Below the pieces are notes generated by a model, which ran no database searches, had not been told where the DNA came from, and was given only the letters and a program-made list of their open reading frames with translations. The position numbers were made by a program, and so were the translations under genes. Below are positions 57,704 through 64,000 of a stretch of DNA of 64,000 nucleotides, in pieces. The stretch's first letter is position 1, and each line of letters starts with the position of its first letter. This DNA comes from Brachycybe producta (Eukaryota > Arthropoda > Diplopoda > Playtdesmida > Andrognathidae), in contig JAUPFP010000005.1 in NCBI GenBank assembly GCA_036925085.1, positions 6,285,855-6,349,854 of the forward strand. The letters run 5' to 3'.

Positions 57704-59014
57704 ATTATGGTGGACAAATACTTTTCATTACAAGTAATTTTAAGAAAACTGTTTGTTGTAAACTATAATTGCATATCTTTATAATTAATGTTTTTAAGGC
57801 TGAAGTTTAAGAAAATGATCAAAATTTTCACTTTTTTGCGCCGATTAATGAAAAATCAAATTCAAACTTTCACAAAAAGTTTATTATTAAAGTTTGTTTG
57901 AGGCTAGACAAGTAAGTAATACTATCAAATCTTTTAAGTTTTGCTTAAATATATTTGAAACAAACTTTCATATACTCTCATATACTTTTACAACTGATTG
58001 AAAATTATTTTATATATATAATATCCCATGTCTGTGTATCTACTGTATCTATCTGTCTCTGAAGTAACGCTGTACAACCATTGAAGCATGTCGGAATTTA
58101 TATAATAAATTTGAATAAATGAACGGCTTTTTTCTCAAGGTCAACTATATGTTGCACACTCTCCATCCAAGAACCCCATGATATTAAATTGGAGAGGGGA
58201 AAAGGTTGTAAAGTGTAGAGGGGAGAGAGAGAGAAACGTGGAAGGAGAAAAAGTTGGAAAGTGTAGAGGGGGAGAGAGAAACGTGGAGGGAGGCAAAAAG
58301 GGGGAGGGGTGACTGAAATTGAAATGAAAAGAGTAAAAAAAAAAAGAACAAACGACGCGCATGCGCACAATTGCCTGTGAATTTTGCTCCCGTCATTTAT
58401 GACGGATTACCCCACTAGTTTTTAAATATTAAAAGATATCACGAGACTTTTTTTTCATATATACTTTAACGATATTTAAATACTTTTCTAGTTTTTAACA
58501 AACATATAATCTGTTTTTATTTGATAAGTTAAAAAACTTAAACACCTTAATAAATTTGCTAATAGCATTTACTTAACTTTGCACCCTGCAAATTAATTAA
58601 ACCTGATCAAAATAATCAATATCTTTACTTCATCTCAAACGTGATTATCTGTGATATGTGATTTGACTGCTCACTGGACCTACCCCCTCTCTCCCACCCC
58701 AATTTTCTCCTTAACTTGCGAAAGTCACTTTTTATTAGAAGAGCTACATATTTTTTTTGCTTGCTGAGCATCAATTTAAGGAGTCAAGAGAACCAACAAC
58801 AGAAGAAAAAAAACGGAACAAAATGTGGGTTCCTCCTCCTCCTCTCTTTCTCCTGAGAGACTCATCTGTCACTTGGCTTCCCAATAACCTTTTGACAAGG
58901 TGATCTCTCACATGTTTAGAATTCAAAAGTAGAATAGCAAGAAAGACTGAGCACTGCAGATTGACCACTGGTCTCTTTTCTTCCTTTCTTTCAAAGCATT
59001 CTTTCTACTACACA
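57704..59014. other. Non-coding stretch with a short GA-rich duplication
   Basis: AAGTGTAGAGGGGAGAGAG and GAAACGTGGA recur at about 58210 and 58259, a two-unit purine-rich repeat of about 50 bp. A (TCC)n run lies near 58830. No gene. Confidence 0.5.

Positions 59015-59050
<36 letters not shown>
59015..59050. repeat. (GAT)n microsatellite, about 12 units
   Basis: The longest uninterrupted trinucleotide run in the window. Confidence 0.97.
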
Positions 59051-59051
<1 letters not shown>

Positions 59052-59704
59052 GAAACAGCCAAAAATAAAATATAAGTGGAGAGGGAGCAATTTTTCTTTT
59101 TTTCTTACTTCATTCTGAGGTCTCCACATAATCTATATTTATGTAGTAGAAAAACCTGTTCTTTTCAGAGTATGCAGCTGAATTCTCTCATATTTCTAGA
59201 AATAATAAAGCGTGTTTTTTTTTCAGCACTTGCGATCGGACCATTTGGTCGAACTATTGACCATTTTAGCCATGCAGAAAAAAGCCAGTATGGTTAGATT
59301 TATAGTTGAACTCTGATCATATGTTGTATGGCACAACGTTATAGACAAACAACATGACTCCCTCGAACCATCCGTGTGTAATTCGTGATCATGAAAATCA
59401 TGAATGACCGACCAGCAGTCGAGTTGGAGTTCAACCAGTGCAGAGGTCATGAATGGTTCGACCAAAACGTCCAGAAGTGCAGAAAAAAATACGTTTATAG
59501 CTCCAGCGTTGAGCTCTCAGATTGTGAACTGAAACCTCTGAATTTTCATTTTACTAAAGCTACCAAAATCGTATTCTATTGTTACCTAACGAGCTGGCTA
59601 TGTTAACTATGTTACTGATACAAAGATAAAAAAGAAGCTCTTTTGCCTAGTTAAACAAGTAGAGAAAAAAAAATTCGACTGAAAAAGAGAATTCAACATT
59701 TTAA
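59051..59704. other. Unclassified stretch with GGTCGA/TCGACC words
   Basis: TTGGTCGAACTATTGACCA near 59247, CTCGAACCATCCG near 59362 and ATGGTTCGACCAAAACGTCC near 59453 suggest a decayed word-array element. A frame at 59385-59606 contains CRGHEWFDQNVQKC, loosely like a chitin-binding repeat, but lacks the rest of that domain and I do not call a gene. Confidence 0.4.
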
Positions 59705-59985
59705 TCATATTCTAATTATTTGGCTGAAAATATGCAGAACAAAAGAAACTATTTCTTCCGTTACGCATAATTACATGCTTTTTCAGCCATTTGGGAAAGC
59801 TTATTTCAGACACATCATTCTTTGTGGCTTCTCTTTTTTTCTTTATTCTAAAACCTCAAAAAAATGTCCTTCTTGTACTTTTGAATGCTAAGTAAAGCGG
59901 AAATGCAACTGAAACATAAATATTCTGATTTTTTATTTCTATTTTCTGCTGATTTTATTTTTCGCACACGTGTGATCCAGACATC
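59705..59985. mobile_element. GGATCACACATGCAG-family copy
   Basis: CATAATTACATGCTTTTTCAG, CCATTTGGGAAAGCTTATTT and, at the end, CGCACACGTGTGATCCAGAC follow the order seen in the 15407 copy. The left end is not clear. Confidence 0.5.
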
Positions 59986-60459
59986 ACAGTCAACGATTAT
60001 CTAGAAATGTGACTCAAAAAATACGTCGCTATAAAACCGCAGCAATTTCCTCTAGAAATCTGAATGAATCTTGCTGAAGTCTCCGAAAAGCTAATTTTTC
60101 TACTACGTGTTACAACATTTTGTCATATAACGTATATATGACACGCGCCCGGTTTAATGATAGAATATATGTTACTCTGTACGCAAAAGTCCGGTTAACT
60201 TTTTTTTTTGGCAGGTTGGTCACCAATGAAAGATGACATCGAATGTTGTCATATTTCAGTTGGTTCAAGTCGATTTGTAGACAAAACAAAGTTAGAAAAA
60301 GTTGCACAATAGTCATTTTAGATGTATGCAGTGGACGAGACTTATATGTGCATTTGAGCATCAATATTACCACAAATTCAGTTTTGTTTTTGCATATGAT
60401 GGTGCTGAGACACACTCTTTCTCCATTGGGAAAATTAGTTAAGGAAATAAGAATCACAC
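59986..60459. other. Non-coding stretch
   Basis: Overlapping frames on opposite strands (60110-60482) have unremarkable composition; no family resemblance or splice context is evident. No repeat recognised. Confidence 0.45.
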
Positions 60460-60467
60460 GCGCAGAA

Positions 60468-61136
60468 CACTGGCGTAGCTAGGCACCCGCAACTGCGGGG
60501 GGGGGGGGCGGCGGGCGGGCGGGCGCAGGAGGTTTGCGGGCGCAAAAAACGAAATGAAAGTTATGTATTTTCAAAAATAATTGAATAAATTAAGCGAGTG
60601 ATTCCGAATCGCTCGCTTCATCTATTCAGAAATTAAATCGACTTTCATTTCATATTTACTTTTAAAAACTACATACTTGCACCAGTAAATCTTCATAGAG
60701 ATCAATGGGCACGGCGGAACGGTCGGAACAACGGTAGGAATAGTCGGAAAAACAGTAGGAACTGTCGGAATGTTAGGTTTAGTTAAATTAAGCTTCTTGC
60801 AGGGTGGCGCAGCCTCCAGTTTTTTAAAAAAAATTATTCTTATTAAATCAAATTAGTCCATTGTTCGACTGTTCCCTAATTTGATTAACAGGAAGAACGG
60901 TCGGAACAATTTTTTTTAATAACTCTTTAAAAACTGGGGGGCAGCGCCCCCCAGACTTCCTGCAATAAGCTTAATTTCCTAACCTTTCCTAACCTTCCGA
61001 CTGTTCTATACTGTCGTTCAGACCTGTTCCGCCGTTCATCAAAGTAGCACCCCCTATGTTGAGAGGAAGGCAAGGGGGCGCAAACTTTTAAGTGGCCGGG
61101 GGGGGGGGGCGCAACCAAGTCATAGCTACGCCACTG
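60468..61136. mobile_element. hAT-like fold-back element, CACTGGCGTAGCTAGG ends
   Basis: The left CACTGGCGTAGCTAGG and reversed right CAGTGGCGTAGCTATG match at 14 of 16. The flanks GCGCAGAA (60460-60467) and ACACAGAA (61137-61144) form an 8-bp target duplication differing by two G/A changes at CpG sites. The body (about 60709-61040) is one long imperfect inverted repeat: CGGAACGGTCGGAACAACGG, TTAAGCTTCTTGCAGG and CTCCAGTTTTTTAAA blocks are mirrored. GC-rich caps lie next to both ends. Known hAT families in other animals have similar GTGGCGTAGC ends. Non-coding. Confidence 0.9.
60497..60533 (+). repeat. G-run with GGGCGGGCGGGCG, G-quadruplex candidate
   Basis: G12 followed by CGGCGGGCGGGCGGGCG satisfies the G3+N1-7 four-tract rule. 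It is just inside the left end of the 60468 element; a second G12 (61098-61109) is just inside the right end, on the same strand. Confidence 0.8.
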
Positions 61137-61289
61137 ACACAGAATAAAAATCCTGCAGAACTTTCCTTTGTTAGGAATTTAATAGAACCGTCATATACTT
61201 TCAGTGCAAAGGACACCATAGAGATATTCTCATTTTTTATTTCTAATTCTAATTTCTGTTGTTCATGTGTGTTTATGTAATTCTTTCCT

Positions 61290-61841
61290 TATACCTTGTA
61301 CACACATGAGGAGGAGAAATACATTCAGCTAAATGCTTTCACCAAACTGCATTTACACTAAATGTATTTAATGTCACTACCACGTAGTGTACTGTACACA
61401 CATGGCATTGCTTAAAAATATTACAGGCAATTAGAAATCGGGACGAACAGAAGTTGGCTCCGCCCTTTTTATGACGAACGCAACTTCTAATTGGTTGATT
61501 ATGTAGTCTGACGTCACATGCTCCGCCCTTTTCAACGTCTAACCACACAACAAACCAATTAGAAGTTGCCATTCGTCATAAAAAGGGCGAAGCCAACTTC
61601 TGTTTGTCCCAATTTCTAATTGCCTGTAAAATATTGCTTTGCTTGCTGTTTGAAATGTCCCATGATGCATTGCAAACACCCATAATACACTTCACACATA
61701 TGTTGAATGAGTTGCAGCAACGCATTTAGAACTGAATATGTTTAAGCAATTTAATGAATATGTGTACACACATACAGGAACTTACTATGTTTAATTGTAA
61801 AATACATTTAAAATGTGTAGAATATGTGTGTACAAGGTATA
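61290..61841. mobile_element. MITE, group B, TATACCTTGTACACACAT ends, with nested MITE-1
   Basis: A perfect 18-bp terminal inverted repeat TATACCTTGTACACACAT. It shares the end with the 49176 family but not the interior, which repeats ACATTTA/TAAATG and GTACACACAT words. MITE-1 occupies 61423-61627. TA or TATA flanks cannot be separated from the end. Confidence 0.88.
61423..61627. mobile_element. MITE-1 reference copy (hAT-like)
   Basis: Exact 8-bp target duplication AAAATATT (61415-61422 and 61628-61635). The ends ACAGGCAATTAGAAATCGGG and CCAATTTCTAATTGCCTGT. The arms GTTGGCTCCGCCCTTTTTAT and ATAAAAAGGGCGAAGCCAAC pair, so nearly all of the 205 bp folds. It carries TGACGTCA at 61509-61516, two CCAAT/ATTGG boxes and CTCCGCCC boxes. 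Non-coding, so it must have been moved by a transposase encoded elsewhere. Confidence 0.95.
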
Positions 61842-63586
61842 AATATAATTTTATTTATAAAAAAAATTAGTAATTGCAATTAATGTGTTTTCCACTGATG
61901 TGTTTCACTAATTAGTAATTATAATAAATTACTTTGAAAATTATTTTGTGTCAACACTGCAATTATGCTATGACTATAGGGTCTTCCTAAATTCAAAGGT
62001 AGAACCCTATAACCCTGTTTTTTGTTGTTGTAATTTTGGACACCAGTATTCCAAAGAATCCAGTGGATGGATAATTTTCTCCAATTGTATAAACGACAAC
62101 AATAAACTGAAATTGCCATCGATAAGATAACAAAAGGCAATTACAACTGAAATGAAGAATTACTCATGTGTTTGTTATCTTGAACTAAAAAAAAAGTTTT
62201 CAAAACAAGCACAAATCCACTTGACTGAATCCAAACAGATAATAATAAGAGAAAAACACAAAACTTCTCCATAAAAATAGTTCTGACCAACCGATGTCTC
62301 CCTCTCTTTCACTCTTTCTCATATAAACTAGAAACTTCATCATCAGTTGAAAAAAAAAAAGATCAAGAACCAAAATCCCAAATATGCTCAAAAAAATAGA
62401 AATCTTCCCCCCCCCCCTATTTTTTTTTCTTCTTCCCCTGTTTTTCAAGAGCATTATTATCACTTTTATCAGCATTTTCTCAATTCCTTCCTCCATCAAC
62501 CCACTCAACCTCCTTTATTTGATCTTCCTCCTCCTCCTCCTCCTACCATCTTCTTCATTTTTCTCATCATATTGACCAGACAGAAAACATTAAAATGATT
62601 TTTATGTCTATCCCACTGTCACAGATGGATGATGGTCACTGGTCAGTCATATCATATATATATATATATATATATATAGGAAGGGCGGAAGAAAAGAGAG
62701 GAGGGTCAAGCACAAGCAATGAAGGTGATAAGATAAAAGAGAAAGAGAGAGAGGAGGATGGAGATAATATATAATATATATCTATATCTATAAAACAACA
62801 TGAACAATGTGTTGTCCACCTCTTCCCCCCACCCGATCTCCTCTCCTCCTACACATATTTTCCGAGAATGTGTTTTCCTATATCCCTTTTCTGCAATTAC
62901 AGGTCCTTTCTAAGGAACCTATAAACAAGAGTGGTGGTGGTGGACACTGGACACATCTTTCAGCATCACGAGTAAACTGATCCCATTCACCATCATCATC
63001 ATCATCATCATCTTCATTGAACGAACGAAAAAATAAACCTCCATCTCAAATGGAATGTGTTACTCAAAAACAAGATCACTAAAACTACTGAACAATAATA
63101 ATAATAAAAATATACGTTTTACAACTACGACTGTGAACAAAAATCACAAGTGAACTGAAAAAAAAAAAAGACTTTTTGAAGAAGAAGAAGAAAAAAATAT
63201 CAACTGAACCGTTAAAAAGCATAATTTTCTGAGTGTGTTTATCGTAAGAAAGTAGGAAAAATCCAATCCTTAGATCTTATTTTTTTATAGAGATATTTAC
63301 TTTGAAAAGTTATGAAATACTTCAATATTTTTTTTAGAATGTGTGTACTTACAGTAAATAAATTTTTCTTATCGTTATAGCAACTATAACTTTTACCTTT
63401 CATAAAAGATGAACTCAACAATTTACTTAAGTTAATTCACTTTGACACACAAACAAAACGAAAGAAAAAACTGTAAGAAACAATAAAAGAAACTAAATGA
63501 ACTTCAACAAAAAAATCCACATTTGAAAGTAAATTGGTTTGTTAAAGTGAGGAGACCAGTAGAGTTTTATTACAATTAATTACAAA
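61842..63586. other. Non-coding stretch with microsatellites
   Basis: C-run near 62408, (CCT)n near 62527-62544, (AT)n at 62653-62678, (ATC)n at 62992-63013, AAG run near 63179. Pro/Phe-rich frames near 62347-62598 are repeat translations. Confidence 0.6.
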
Positions 63587-63858
63587 CTAGCAAACCCGTC
63601 GTGCAACTTGCACGAAAAGAAAAGTAATATAACTTATGAGGAGCTCCCATAGAAAAATACTTATGTAAATGCAAAGTAGATGGCGCCTGCAACCTCCATA
63701 GGTGGCAAACTACACTAGCTGCCAATTAGTTGAAATAGAATGCAGCCTTTTAGCTATAAAAACCACGTCCAAAACAACCGTAATTATCAGCACGTGTAGA
63801 AATAGCGATGACGCAATTAAAAATTTGCCACGTGCAAAAAAAAGGTGAATCAGAGCTG
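63587..63858 (-). mobile_element. Helitron-like 3' end with dispersed repeat
   Basis: On the minus strand the sequence ends with a perfect 15-nt hairpin CGTGCAAGTTGCACG (63600-63614 on the plus strand), nine bases, then CTAG at 63587, followed by T in the flank. That hairpin-CTRR-T arrangement is the Helitron 3' signature. From 63666 rightward the sequence is shared with 54085-54325. The 5' TC end was not located and may be beyond the inserted MITE-1 or outside the window. TAGATGGCGCC at 63677 is CTCF-like. Confidence 0.6.
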
Positions 63859-64000
63859 AAGTTGGTTCCGCCCTTTTTATGACAACCGGCAACTTCTAAT
63901 TGGTTGATTATGTAGTCTGATGTCACATGTTCCGCCCTTTTCAACGTCGAATCACATAACAAACCAATTAGAAGTAGCCGATCGTCATAAAAATGGTGGA
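63857..64000. mobile_element. MITE-1 copy, truncated left and cut by window end
   Basis: GAAGTTGGTTCCGCCC starts at 63858 and the core continues through AACTTCTAATTGGTTGATTA and CAACGTCGAATCACATAACA to the last base. The first 27 or so bases of the usual left end are missing. The CRE is decayed to TGATGTCA, as expected from CpG loss. Confidence 0.85.

Noticed and set aside
59222-59240. Splice-acceptor-like poly-T then CAG
   Set aside because: Such tracts are frequent in this T-rich DNA and the frame that follows closes within about 25 codons.
59385-59606. Possible chitin-binding-type cysteine motif (CRGHEWFDQNVQKC)
   Set aside because: Only part of a domain, no supporting exons, and it lies among TCGACC-type repeat words.

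Overview
The window reads as gene-free, non-coding DNA from a large, AT-rich animal genome. It is probably a marine or other invertebrate, but I cannot name the species. The signs are an AT-rich background, dense microsatellites, very long poly-C and poly-G runs, and many short non-autonomous DNA transposons (MITEs). No open reading frame longer than about 210 codons exists. Every long frame I examined is the translation of a simple repeat, a minisatellite or a transposon arm. I saw no reverse transcriptase, transposase, rRNA, tRNA or CRISPR signal, so I annotate no protein-coding gene. Intergenic DNA or a long intron would both fit.

The most informative content is a mobile-element landscape that can be read base by base. 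One palindromic MITE of about 205 bp (called MITE-1 here) occurs at 5887, 8293, 23654, 30807, 61423 and, cut by the window end, 63857. Five copies have direct repeats that are exact 8-mers or near matches, the signature of hAT-type insertion. Four of the six copies sit inside, or exactly at the end of, another element, and one more probably does. At 23266-24702 there is a three-level nest: an inverted-repeat element holds MITE-1 (target repeat GTTAGAAT), which holds an 824-bp hAT-like element (target repeat CAACAAAC).

Other elements fall into two groups. Group A resembles hAT: ends like YAGRGRTGNCA, and where resolved 8-bp target repeats (6067-6702, 23785-24608, 30541-31070, 52512-52931; likely 29510-29760, 43266-43380, 46029-47187). 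A separate hAT-like element with different ends is at 60468-61136. Group B has ends sharing an ungapped block near YGWTYNCAC (669, 3219, 4724, 8047, 15407, 15816, 17949, 32093, 49176, 57185, 57498, 61290). In most elements of both groups the interior is an array of one short, often palindromic, word that differs between families. In the element at 46029 that word has grown into a minisatellite of about 950 bp built on TAGTCGACTA.

Region by region: 1-9 kb is packed with MITEs; 9-15 kb has degenerate tandem repeats, including a 33-bp array with an 11-residue translation; 15-21 kb has group B elements and a Helitron-like sequence; 21-25 kb has a 21-bp minisatellite and the nest; 25-33 kb has duplications, hAT-like elements and G21/C32 runs; 33-46 kb has homopolymers, a 17-bp minisatellite, fold-back elements and (GA)n/(CT)n; 46-47 kb is the large minisatellite; 48-64 kb alternates MITEs with microsatellites and ends in a Helitron-like 3' end and a truncated MITE-1. 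Candidate regulatory content is limited to TGACGTCA, CCAAT and GC-box motifs inside MITE-1 and scattered CTCF-like AGCGCC motifs; both are sequence matches only.
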